Origin: CAYRVX01 sp964427875
GTDB taxonomy: Bacteria; Planctomycetota; Phycisphaerae; SM23-33
Length of the DNA stretch: 64,000 nucleotides
Direction of reading: 5' to 3'
NCBI GenBank assembly: GCA_964427875.1
Contig: CAYRVX010000024.1
Span: 1-64,000 of the forward strand
The position numbers and the translations under genes are program-made. Under the pieces are notes generated by a model. The model saw only the letters and a list, made by a program, of their open reading frames with translations. It was not told the origin of the DNA and searched no databases. Shown in pieces: positions 17,053 through 24,116 of this stretch. The stretch's first letter is position 1. Each line of letters starts with the position of its first letter.

Positions 17053-18528
17053 ATGGCGGACGAGTATCATTTCCTCGCGCTGGACCTGGGGGCCGAGAGC
17101 GGCAGGGGGGAGATCGTCACGCTTGCCGACGGCAAGGTGACGATGGAGGAAGTGCACCGCTTTGCGAACCGCCCGGTGCGGCTGGCGGGCACGCTGCACT
17201 GGGACGTGCCGTTCCTGTTTGCCGAGCTGCTCGCGGCGATCCGGGCGGCCGCCAAGCGCGGCGTGGATCTCTCGTCCATCAGCGTGGACACGTGGGGCGT
17301 GGACTTCGGCCTCCTGGGCGCCGACGGGGCACTTCTGGGCAATCCCGTGCACTACCGCGACGCCCGGACCGAGGGCATCCACGAGTACTCCGACCCGATC
17401 ATGTCGACCGACGAGATCTTCGCCCTGACCGCCTACGAGCCGTGGGCGATCGCCTCGCTGTTCCAGTTGCTGGCGCTGAAGCGGGCGGGGTCGCCCTTGC
17501 TCGACGTGGCGGACGCGTTCCTCAACATGCCGGACCTCTTCCATTATTTCCTGACCGGCGAGAAGCGCAACGAGATGTCCATCCTGAACACGTCGAACCT
17601 GCTGGCCACCGACTGCACGTGGTGCGAAGAGGTCATCACGCGGTTCGGCCTGCCGCGAGGGATCTTCGGCCGCCTCGTCGAGCCCGCGACGGTTATCGGA
17701 CCTTTGTCGCCGGCCGTCCGCGAGCAGACGGGCCTCGGCGAGGTCCCCGTCGTCGCGACGTGCGGCCACGACACGTCAGCCGCCGTCGCCGCCGTGCCGG
17801 CCACCGGCGAGGACTGGGCATACCTTTCCTCCGGAACGTGGTCCATCCTCGGCTGTCTGCTGAATGAGCCGATCGCCACGCCGCGGTGCCTCCAGTTGGG
17901 GTTCACCAACGAGTACACCTACGGCGGCTGGTACCTGGCGAGGAACATACTGGGGCTCTGGCTCATCCAGGAGCTGCGCCGCAAATGGGACACGCCGTCC
18001 GATCCCTGGGACTACTCGCGAATGACCGCCGCCGCGGCCGAAGCGGCAGCCGGGGCACTCGTCGACGCCGCCGACGAATCGCTGCTGGCCCCGGCCGACA
18101 TGGAAGCGGCCCTCGTGGGCCTCATCCGCAACACGGGCCAAGCCGAGCCCGACGGCCGCGGCCGGCTCGTCCGCTGTGTCCTCGAGAGCCTCGCCCTGGA
18201 ATACAACCGGCGCCTCGAGTCCCTCGGCGAGCTGACGGGCAGAAAGCGGCAGGCCATCTACCTCGTCGGCGGCGGCATCCACAACAAGCTTCTGTGTCAG
18301 TTCACGGCCAACGCCTGCGGCGTTCCCGTCCATGCCGGCGCCGATCAGTGCACGGCGCTGGGCAACGCGCTCGGCCAGGCGCTGGCGCTGGGCATCCTCA
18401 AGGGCCCCGACGAGATCCGCGACGTCATGCGGGCATCCTCCGAGATCGTCACGTACGAGCCGCAGGACGCAACCGCCTGGCAGGACAAACGCGAGCGGTA
18501 CACCAAGCTCCAGGACTGGCACAGCTAG
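17053..18528 (+). CDS. FGGY carbohydrate kinase, rhamnulokinase type
   Basis: A 491-residue sugar kinase with the actin-like fold. N-terminal LALDLGAESGRGEIV and VDTWGVDFGLLG, the GHDTSAAVAAVPA phosphate loop, YLSSGTWSILG, and C-terminal YLVGGGIHNKLLCQFTANACGVPV match RhaB, which phosphorylates L-rhamnulose. AGGAGA lies 6 nt before the ATG at 17053. No rhamnose isomerase or aldolase is nearby, so the exact sugar (rhamnulose or a related ketose) is not proved. It is divergent from the DUF47-PiT pair. Confidence 0.86.
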   Translation: MADEYHFLALDLGAESGRGEIVTLADGKVTMEEVHRFANRPVRLAGTLHWDVPFLFAELLAAIRAAAKRGVDLSSISVDTWGVDFGLLGADGALLGNPVHYRDARTEGIHEYSDPIMSTDEIFALTAYEPWAIASLFQLLALKRAGSPLLDVADAFLNMPDLFHYFLTGEKRNEMSILNTSNLLATDCTWCEEVITRFGLPRGIFGRLVEPATVIGPLSPAVREQTGLGEVPVVATCGHDTSAAVAAVPATGEDWAYLSSGTWSILGCLLNEPIATPRCLQLGFTNEYTYGGWYLARNILGLWLIQELRRKWDTPSDPWDYSRMTAAAAEAAAGALVDAADESLLAPADMEAALVGLIRNTGQAEPDGRGRLVRCVLESLALEYNRRLESLGELTGRKRQAIYLVGGGIHNKLLCQFTANACGVPVHAGADQCTALGNALGQALALGILKGPDEIRDVMRASSEIVTYEPQDATAWQDKRERYTKLQDWHS

Positions 18529-18710
18529 CTCCGGCCGACGGCGACGGCGCGCAGCCGATTGCCGCCGGCCAACACCCCTCGAATCCGCCGGGACAGCGGG
18601 TTTCTCCCAGGCGCGAGGTCCGATAAGATATGTTATGTGACTCTTAGCGGGGCAATGGCCCCATGGCCGGCCGCTTTCGCCGGTACCGCCGTGCCGATCC
18701 GACCCGGGAC

Positions 18711-19010
18711 TCAGCGCCTGACCGGCCCGAAGGACTTGGCCAGGTCCACCGAGTCGCCCAACTCGAGGGTGTTGTTGTTGATGTTGGGATAGTAAACGTT
18801 CAGTTTGGCGGTGGCGATATCGAGCAGGTAGATGAAATCGGTTTCCTGGTTGAAGGCCCCGGTGGCGATCATGTAGTCACCGCATCCTCTGGTAGCGGCC
18901 GTGGCGCCGTAGGCCGGCTCGGTGTAGACGTAGCTCGCCACCAGCAGCGTGGTGAGGACCGAGGCCGTGACGACCAGAAGCATGATCGTGATGTCTTGCG
19001 TGTTCTTCAT
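18711..19010 (-). CDS. Small membrane-anchored protein, cassette copy 1, second gene (B1)
   Basis: A 99-residue protein: a single N-terminal hydrophobic helix (ITIMLLVVTASVLTTLLVASYVY, about 8-30), then an exported domain with GDYMIATGAFNQETDFIYLLDIATAKLNVYYPNINNNTLELGDSVDL. It is paralogous to the 95-residue product at 19809-20096, including MKN...ITI and NIN-N-DxVDL-K. The core shape GDYxxxTG...D.(I/V)Y..D is also present in its upstream partner A1, so the pair itself arose by an older duplication. GGAGG lies before the ATG. No function is known; I recall comparable small proteins only in planctomycetes. Confidence 0.72.
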   Translation of the reverse strand: MKNTQDITIMLLVVTASVLTTLLVASYVYTEPAYGATAATRGCGDYMIATGAFNQETDFIYLLDIATAKLNVYYPNINNNTLELGDSVDLAKSFGPVRR

Positions 19011-19029
19011 GGCTTTGCCTCCGATCGTA

Positions 19030-19302
19030 TCATTTCTTCTTGAAATCGACTTCCAGCGGCCGGACCTGGTACCTGGCGAGCCGCTTGGCGGTGCGGTCGA
19101 ACCGCCAACCGCTCAGACGACGCGTCTTCATGTCCACGACGTAAACCGCGTCGAAGGTGGCCTCGACCTTGCCGGTCGCCATGATATAGTCGTTTGCGCC
19201 GCGGACGACCTGGGCGTCGGCCTTGTCCAGATTGACGGCGATCAACGCCGCAAGCAGCGCGACGTTGACGCACACCATCGCGACAATGAGAGCTTTTTTC
19301 AT
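19030..19302 (-). CDS. Small membrane-anchored protein, cassette copy 1, first gene (A1)
   Basis: A 90-residue protein with an N-terminal hydrophobic helix (MKKALIVAMVCVNVALLAAL) then DYIMATGKVEATFDAVYVVDMKTRRLSGWRFDRTAKRL. It matches the product at 20118-20396 in MKK-LIVA-VCVNVA-LAALI-VNLD, DAV-V---KTR-L and RFD. Met at 19302 is chosen since GAAAGGAC lies directly before it. It is 19 nt upstream of B1. The exported part looks like one beta-sheet blade; function unknown. Confidence 0.72.
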   Translation of the reverse strand: MKKALIVAMVCVNVALLAALIAVNLDKADAQVVRGANDYIMATGKVEATFDAVYVVDMKTRRLSGWRFDRTAKRLARYQVRPLEVDFKKK

Positions 19303-19425
19303 GTCCTTTCTCCGCGGGCCCCCTTCGGCGGGGCCCAAGTTCCACGAGACACACTACAGACACAGTCGATTAAACACGTCAGAAGGAGGACGCTTCGCCC
19401 GGCTTCCCGCGGCGGCTCCGGCGGG

Positions 19426-19641
19426 TCAATCCAGGTGGCTTCTCTTGGCGTTCTTGAAGGCCACCACGCAGATGCCCAGCAGGGCGATCACGGTGCAGAG
19501 GATGGGCCAGAACGACAGAGACGACTCCAGCTTGGGCGCCCCCTTGGGCCTCGCCGAGGAGGCGGCCGCAAGCGGTCCGGCCAGGGCCGCCAGAAGGCCA
19601 AACGACGCCGCTACAGCTTTTCGCAAGTTCCTGCGTATCAT
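19426..19641 (-). CDS. Small putative membrane protein between the two cassettes
   Basis: A 71-residue protein with a basic start (MIRRNLRKAVAASFG), a signal-like hydrophobic stretch (LLAALAGPLAAA), a short polar loop, and a C-terminal transmembrane helix (FWPILCTVIALLGICVVAF) followed by KNAKRSHLD. It looks like a small bitopic membrane protein. It sits between the two duplicated cassettes on the same strand, and could be part of the same system. No homology is recognised. Confidence 0.55.
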   Translation of the reverse strand: MIRRNLRKAVAASFGLLAALAGPLAAASSARPKGAPKLESSLSFWPILCTVIALLGICVVAFKNAKRSHLD

Positions 19642-19808
19642 CTTACACCGCTATTATACGAGGCCGGCGGCGATTTGCAATCGGCTCGTGGAAACGCTGC
19701 CGGGTCGGCGGCGCGGCAGAGCGGCCCGGCCGTGCCGAACGGGGCCGCCGACGGAACGGTCCTGGGCCCCGTCCTACGTTCCGTTCGCCCCCAAACGGCG
19801 CCGTCGCT

Positions 19809-20096
19809 TCACTCGCGGAACAGCTTGGAGAGGTCAACGGCGTCGCGGAAGACGATGGCGTTCGTGTTGATGTTGACGTAGTAGAGGTTCATCCGGTTGC
19901 TGGCAATGTCAACGACGTAGACGAAGTCGTTGTCCTGGTCGTATGCGCCGACGGTCATGATGTAATCGCCGTCCTTGACGGCGGAGACGCCGCCGCAGGC
20001 GGGAGCGTTGTAGACATGCCCGGCCAGAAGCAGGCCGGTAAGGACCGCGGCCCCGACGGCCAGAAGCGCGATGGTGACGTTCTCTGGATTCTTCAT
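19809..20096 (-). CDS. Small membrane-anchored protein, cassette copy 2, second gene (B2)
   Basis: A 95-residue paralogue of B1: MKNPENVTIALLAVGAAVLTGLLLAGHVY as the hydrophobic anchor, then GDYIMTVGAYDQDNDFVYVVDIASNRMNLYYVNINTNAIVFRDAVDLSKLF. GGGAGG precedes the ATG. It lies 21 nt downstream of A2, matching the 19-nt spacing in the other cassette. Function unknown. Confidence 0.72.
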   Translation of the reverse strand: MKNPENVTIALLAVGAAVLTGLLLAGHVYNAPACGGVSAVKDGDYIMTVGAYDQDNDFVYVVDIASNRMNLYYVNINTNAIVFRDAVDLSKLFRE

Positions 20097-20117
20097 GGTT
20101 CGGTACCTCCCGGCCGC

Positions 20118-20396
20118 TCAGCGCCCTGGTTGGAAATCTCTGACCATACTGCGTCCGCCGCCGTACGCCAGGATGCGTCTGGTCGTCGGATCGAAGCGGA
20201 AAGCCGCGAGTTTTCGGGTCTTCAAGTTGAGGACCCAGACGGCGTCTCGGCCTGAGGCGTTCCTCGCGGTGACCGCCAGGTAGTTCCTCGCCCCCCGGAT
20301 GCTCTGGGCTTCCGCCGGGTCGAGGTTGACTGTGATCAACGCCGCGAGCATCGCGACGTTGACGCACACCAATGCGACAATGAGGGTCTTTTTCAT
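20118..20396 (-). CDS. Small membrane-anchored protein, cassette copy 2, first gene (A2)
   Basis: A 92-residue paralogue of A1 with the anchor MKKTLIVALVCVNVAMLAAL and an exported domain NYLAVTARNASGRDAVWVLNLKTRKLAAFRFDPTTRRILAYGG. GGAGACAGGAC directly upstream of Met at 20396 decides the start over a longer frame. It heads the second two-gene cassette, downstream of the HYExAFE gene on the same strand. Confidence 0.72.
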   Translation of the reverse strand: MKKTLIVALVCVNVAMLAALITVNLDPAEAQSIRGARNYLAVTARNASGRDAVWVLNLKTRKLAAFRFDPTTRRILAYGGGRSMVRDFQPGR

Positions 20397-20570
20397 GTCC
20401 TGTCTCCTGAGTGCGCCATTCGGCCGGCACAGGTTCCGCGCGCGCAATACAGACACATTGCAACAGACACCTTGTATCGGAAACGGTTTGGCTCGCCGCG
20501 TCAGGCGGATCGCCGTTTCGGCGCGCCACTCTCAGATCATACACGCTCGCCGGGGCGGCCCGCAATCGGC

Positions 20571-21092
20571 TCAGAGAAACGCCGCGATGTCAGCGGCCCG
20601 CCGGGCGAACTCGGCCGTCGGCATGGTCACCGTCTGCCATTTAGGGCTTCTCGGCCGGGCGGCCGTGACGTACTGAGCCAGGGGAATGGCCACGAACGCG
20701 TAATGCTTCTGCTTGAACAGGTGGACGTCCTCGAACGGCGTCCGCTGCGGCGGGCCCTGGAGCCAGTAGGCGAAGACGAGCACGGCCTGGAAGTCCGCCC
20801 CGAAGACCTTCTCCCACTCGCCGAGCCCCTCGATGTCCTGTCTTGTGACCCAGTTCTCCCACGCGCGGCTGGGCCCGCGCCGCCGGCCCGCGGCCGAGTC
20901 CGGGAACTTCCGGCCCTTCACGTCCACCAGCAGGTTGGGCCCGGAGTCGCTGTAGACCAGGAAATCGAAGCTCTTGATGGACGCCCCGGCGAAGATGGCC
21001 CTCTTGGCCTCGTCGACGGCGACGTACGGCAGGCCCTTGGATCGCAGGTAGTCCTCGAACGCCGCCTCGTAATGTACCTTTCGATGGGCCAT
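20571..21092 (-). CDS. HYExAFE family protein (PD-(D/E)XK nuclease-like)
   Basis: A 173-residue protein whose N-terminus HYEAAFEDYL gives the name to this largely planctomycete family. The middle IKSFDFLVYSDSGPNLLVDVKGRKFP resembles the PD-(D/E)XK nuclease core, with Asp in FDFLV and D-x-K in DVKGRK, and conserved Tyr/Trp in the C-terminal half (VFAYWLQ, HYAFVAIPL). A nuclease or DNA-binding role is inferred from this motif only; nothing is established for the family to my knowledge. It is 23 nt after the hisS start, on the same strand. Confidence 0.82.
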   Translation of the reverse strand: MAHRKVHYEAAFEDYLRSKGLPYVAVDEAKRAIFAGASIKSFDFLVYSDSGPNLLVDVKGRKFPDSAAGRRRGPSRAWENWVTRQDIEGLGEWEKVFGADFQAVLVFAYWLQGPPQRTPFEDVHLFKQKHYAFVAIPLAQYVTAARPRSPKWQTVTMPTAEFARRAADIAAFL

Positions 21093-21115
21093 GGGCCCTC
21101 GGCAGCTCTCAGCCG

Positions 21116-22402
21116 TCAGCTTTCAGCGGTCAGCTCCATGGGGCGTTTGAGGAACTCCTGCAATGGGCGATCGACCTGCCGGCCCGTGCTGAGGTCCTTC
21201 ACGGCTACGGAATCGCCGCGCACAATGACCGCCCGCAGGGCCCCTCGGCGGTTGGCGGCCTTGAGCTGCTTGCCGATGGACTGGCGCTTGTAGCTGAAAT
21301 CGGCACTCAGGCCCGCACGCCGCAGGGCCCCCACCACCTCGATCACCTTGCTGAACATGCCCTCTTGACCGTCGATCACGAAGAAATCCAGGCGCCGGGC
21401 CGCCCCCGGCAGCTTGCCTTTCTCCTCCAGGAGGATGGCGAGCACGATGTCGCCCATGCCGAACCCGGTGGCCCCGACCGCCGGCCCGCCGAGGACCTCC
21501 AGAAGGTCGTCGTAGCGCCCTCCCCCCCCTACCGCGCGCAGCGTCTCGCCGCGATCGAAGATCTCGTATACCACGCCGGTATAGTACGCCAGCCCGCGGA
21601 CGATCCCCATGTCGAGCACGCAGTAGTCCGCCACGCCCATGGACGAAAGCGCCGCCATGAGCCCTTCCAGCGACGCCAAGTGCGCGTCGGCTGCCTCCTG
21701 GTCGCCAAGCAGCCGGCGGACCTCATCCACCTGCGTGCAGTCCTGGAACCGAGCTGCCGCGTCGATCTGGGCGTCGCTGAGGCCCGCCCCCAACGCCAGC
21801 TTGCGGAAGTCTTCCTCGGTCAGCCGGGGGCGCTTGTCCAGCACGGCCAGCGCCGTCTCCAGGAGCTCTGGCGGCACGCCGGCGGCGGTCAGCGCCGCGA
21901 TGGTCAGCGGCCGGCTGCCGATCCGCACGCAGACGTCGTCGCTCGTCAGCCCCACCTCGCGGAGGAAGTCCACGGCCACGAAGATGCACTCGGCGTCGGC
22001 CAGGATGCTGTCGGAGCCGATGATGTCGATGTTCCACTGGAAGAACTCGCGGAGCCGCCCGCGCTGGGGCTTCTCCGCCCTGCACAGGCGCGGCACCGAG
22101 AACCACTTTATCGGACGCGGCAGGGAGTTGATCTTCGCGTTGACCATGCGGGCCAGCGACGGCGTGATCTCCGGGCGAATGGCCAGGTTCCGCCCGCCGC
22201 GGTCGGTGAAGCTGAACAACTGCTCGGCGATCTCCTGCCCGCTCTTGATCGTGAACAGGTCGAGGTACTCGAAGATCGGCGAATCGTACTCCTCGAAGCC
22301 GCTGCGAAGCGAGACCCTCCGCCAGGCGTCGACGATCCAGTTCCTCACCCGCATCACGTCCGGGTAGTAATCCCTCGTTCCCTTGACGCCCTGAAACTCC
22401 AT
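21116..22402 (-). CDS. hisS: Histidyl-tRNA synthetase
   Basis: HisRS, a class II synthetase, charges tRNA-His. The 428-residue product starts MEFQGVKGTRDYYP and shows motif 2 in WFSVPRLCRAEKPQRGRLREFFQWNIDI, the HisA-like VRGLAYYTGVVYEIF, and motif 3 in GGGGRYDDLLEVLGG...TGFGMGDI, followed by the anticodon-binding domain (VIEVVGALRRAGLSADF). Met at 22402 is the homologous start; the longer open frame upstream runs into the YkgJ gene and is basic junk. The YkgJ gene ends 25 nt upstream on the same strand. Confidence 0.95.
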   Translation of the reverse strand: MEFQGVKGTRDYYPDVMRVRNWIVDAWRRVSLRSGFEEYDSPIFEYLDLFTIKSGQEIAEQLFSFTDRGGRNLAIRPEITPSLARMVNAKINSLPRPIKWFSVPRLCRAEKPQRGRLREFFQWNIDIIGSDSILADAECIFVAVDFLREVGLTSDDVCVRIGSRPLTIAALTAAGVPPELLETALAVLDKRPRLTEEDFRKLALGAGLSDAQIDAAARFQDCTQVDEVRRLLGDQEAADAHLASLEGLMAALSSMGVADYCVLDMGIVRGLAYYTGVVYEIFDRGETLRAVGGGGRYDDLLEVLGGPAVGATGFGMGDIVLAILLEEKGKLPGAARRLDFFVIDGQEGMFSKVIEVVGALRRAGLSADFSYKRQSIGKQLKAANRRGALRAVIVRGDSVAVKDLSTGRQVDRPLQEFLKRPMELTAES

Positions 22403-22427
22403 GACCGCCAGTCTTCCGCTTCCCTGT

Positions 22428-22949
22428 TTAGCCGCCGCCGGCACGGCGGCGCTCTTGGTTTCCGGTCTCCTCCCCGTTCCCCTTGCCTCCCCCCCTACCG
22501 CCCTTCTCTGCCGCTCTCTCCTGTTTCTTCCGTCTCTTGGCCTCCTTTCGGGCCGCCCTGGCGTAGGCCTTCTGGCGCGCACGCTTGTAGGCCTTCTTGC
22601 CCAGGACCTTCTTCGCGTACGCCTCGATGTCTTCCGGCGTCCGGAAATGGTCTTCGTAGCCGTAGTCCCCGCTCGTGAAGTCGCACGTGTCCATCGTGTA
22701 CCGCCGGCAGATCAGCGGGCGGTCCTCGTAGAGCTTGCAGCGGCCGTCCTCGGCCAGCGCCTTGCACCGATTCGCGATGGAGATGTACCAGTCGCCCTCG
22801 TCGACGTGGACGGTGATGTCCTCGTGCAGCAGGAACCAGCGGATGTCGTCGAACTCCTCGAAGCTGTCCGGCTCGTCGATCTGGAAGCAGAAATACTGGC
22901 AGCACTTCCCGCCGCATTCCCTGCACATGGGATGTAGGTCCCTGTTCAT
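22428..22949 (-). CDS. YkgJ family cysteine-cluster protein
   Basis: A 173-residue protein with a Cys-rich N-terminus CRECGGKCCQYFCF, then CKALAEDGRCKLYEDRPLICRRYTMDTC, the pattern of the YkgJ (CxxCxxxCC) family thought to bind zinc or iron-sulfur. The C-terminal 60 residues are very basic (KKAYKRARQKAYARAARKEAKRRKK), as if binding nucleic acid, and end in a Gly/Glu-rich tail. Function is not established. It lies between the methyltransferase gene and hisS on the same strand. Confidence 0.85.
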   Translation of the reverse strand: MNRDLHPMCRECGGKCCQYFCFQIDEPDSFEEFDDIRWFLLHEDITVHVDEGDWYISIANRCKALAEDGRCKLYEDRPLICRRYTMDTCDFTSGDYGYEDHFRTPEDIEAYAKKVLGKKAYKRARQKAYARAARKEAKRRKKQERAAEKGGRGGGKGNGEETGNQERRRAGGG

Positions 22950-23048
22950 GTCCGCGCTCCGGGCGCTCAGTCGCGCCGTGCAAAGGTCGGATTATAGAGC
23001 AAGCCCCTCCGCAATCCAAGCGCCCGGCAACGCGGGCCTCCCGCGCTG

Positions 23049-24047
23049 CTACTTCTTGGCGGCCTGGACCACGGAGTTCATGTGCTCGTCATGGCGCAGG
23101 AGCACCGGGTCGGCAAAGCCGGCGGCGGTCAGGTCCTCGGCGAACTCGGGGAACGTGAAGGTCCCCCCGCCGGGCGTGTTCACGAGCATGTTGACGGCGA
23201 ACATCGCCCCGTCGGGCGGGCGGGTCCGCGACTCGTCCATGACCACGTCGCGCACGAGGACCCGCCCGCCGGGCTCCAATGCGGCGTGGACCTTGGCGAA
23301 CAGGTCGCGGTTCTGCGGCCGGGAGCCCTGGTGCGCGATCGCGCTGAGCAGCGCCAGGTCGGCCCCGCCCGGCAGCGCCTCGTCGGCGTAGAAGTCCCCC
23401 GCCACGAGGTTCACGCGGTCGAGCAGGCCGGCGGCGGCGAGGTGCTTCTCGGCGATCGGCATCGTGCTCGGCAGGTCGTACAGCGTTGCAGTGGCCTCGG
23501 GCGCCGCCCGGAGAAAGGCGATCGTCCATGTCGCCGGGCCCCCACCGACGTCCAGCAGGTGCGTGAATCGCGGCGGGCCGAGGGCCTCCACCAGCATGGG
23601 CGCCGCCTGGCGGCAGGCCACCTCCATCGCCTCGATGAACGAGGCGCGGTCCGCCTCGGCGCCGCGGGCGCTCGGGCCGCGCTCGGCCGGCCGGCCCGTG
23701 CGAACCACGCTGGCCAACTGCGCCCAACTGCGCAGGCAGTTCGCCCGATGGCGCACCATGGCCAGTACGCTGTCCGAGCCGCTCTCCGTGAGCGCCTCGG
23801 CCAGGCCCGGGGCGAGGGCGTATTCCTCCCGCCGCTTGATCAGGAGCTCCCCCGCCGCAAGGGCGTCCAGCAGCACCATCGTCGCGCGAAGGTCCGTCCG
23901 CAACTCTTCGCAGAGCTGCTGTGCGGTCGTGGGCCCGTCCGCCAGTGCTCCGAAGACGTCCAGTTCCGCTGCGGCCATCAGCACGCAGGCCCCCTGGAAC
24001 TGGCCGGATGTCGCCAGCAGCTCCTCGCCGGTCCAATGTCTGGTCAT
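23049..24047 (-). CDS. SAM-dependent O-methyltransferase-like protein with N-terminal winged-helix domain
   Basis: A 332-residue protein of the acetylserotonin/plant-type O-methyltransferase family (methyltransferase family 2). The N-terminal dimerisation winged helix (ELDVFGALADGPTTAQQLCEELR to EYALAPGLAEALT) is followed by the Rossmann domain with the SAM motif LLDVGGGPATWTIAFLRAAP, YDLPSTMPIAEKHL, GDFYADEALPGGADLALLSAIAHQ and LEPGGRVLVRDVVMDESR. Met at 24047 has GGAG close by; an earlier Met adds a Pro/Gly stretch. Substrate unknown; in planctomycetes such genes often act on small phenolics or polyketides. Confidence 0.84.
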   Translation of the reverse strand: MTRHWTGEELLATSGQFQGACVLMAAAELDVFGALADGPTTAQQLCEELRTDLRATMVLLDALAAGELLIKRREEYALAPGLAEALTESGSDSVLAMVRHRANCLRSWAQLASVVRTGRPAERGPSARGAEADRASFIEAMEVACRQAAPMLVEALGPPRFTHLLDVGGGPATWTIAFLRAAPEATATLYDLPSTMPIAEKHLAAAGLLDRVNLVAGDFYADEALPGGADLALLSAIAHQGSRPQNRDLFAKVHAALEPGGRVLVRDVVMDESRTRPPDGAMFAVNMLVNTPGGGTFTFPEFAEDLTAAGFADPVLLRHDEHMNSVVQAAKK

Positions 24048-24116
24048 ATCTCCAATGTCTCCTGGCCCGTTCGTCGGGCCCGTGGCCCCGCCGCCGGGCT
24101 GGGGGGCGTCCACGCG

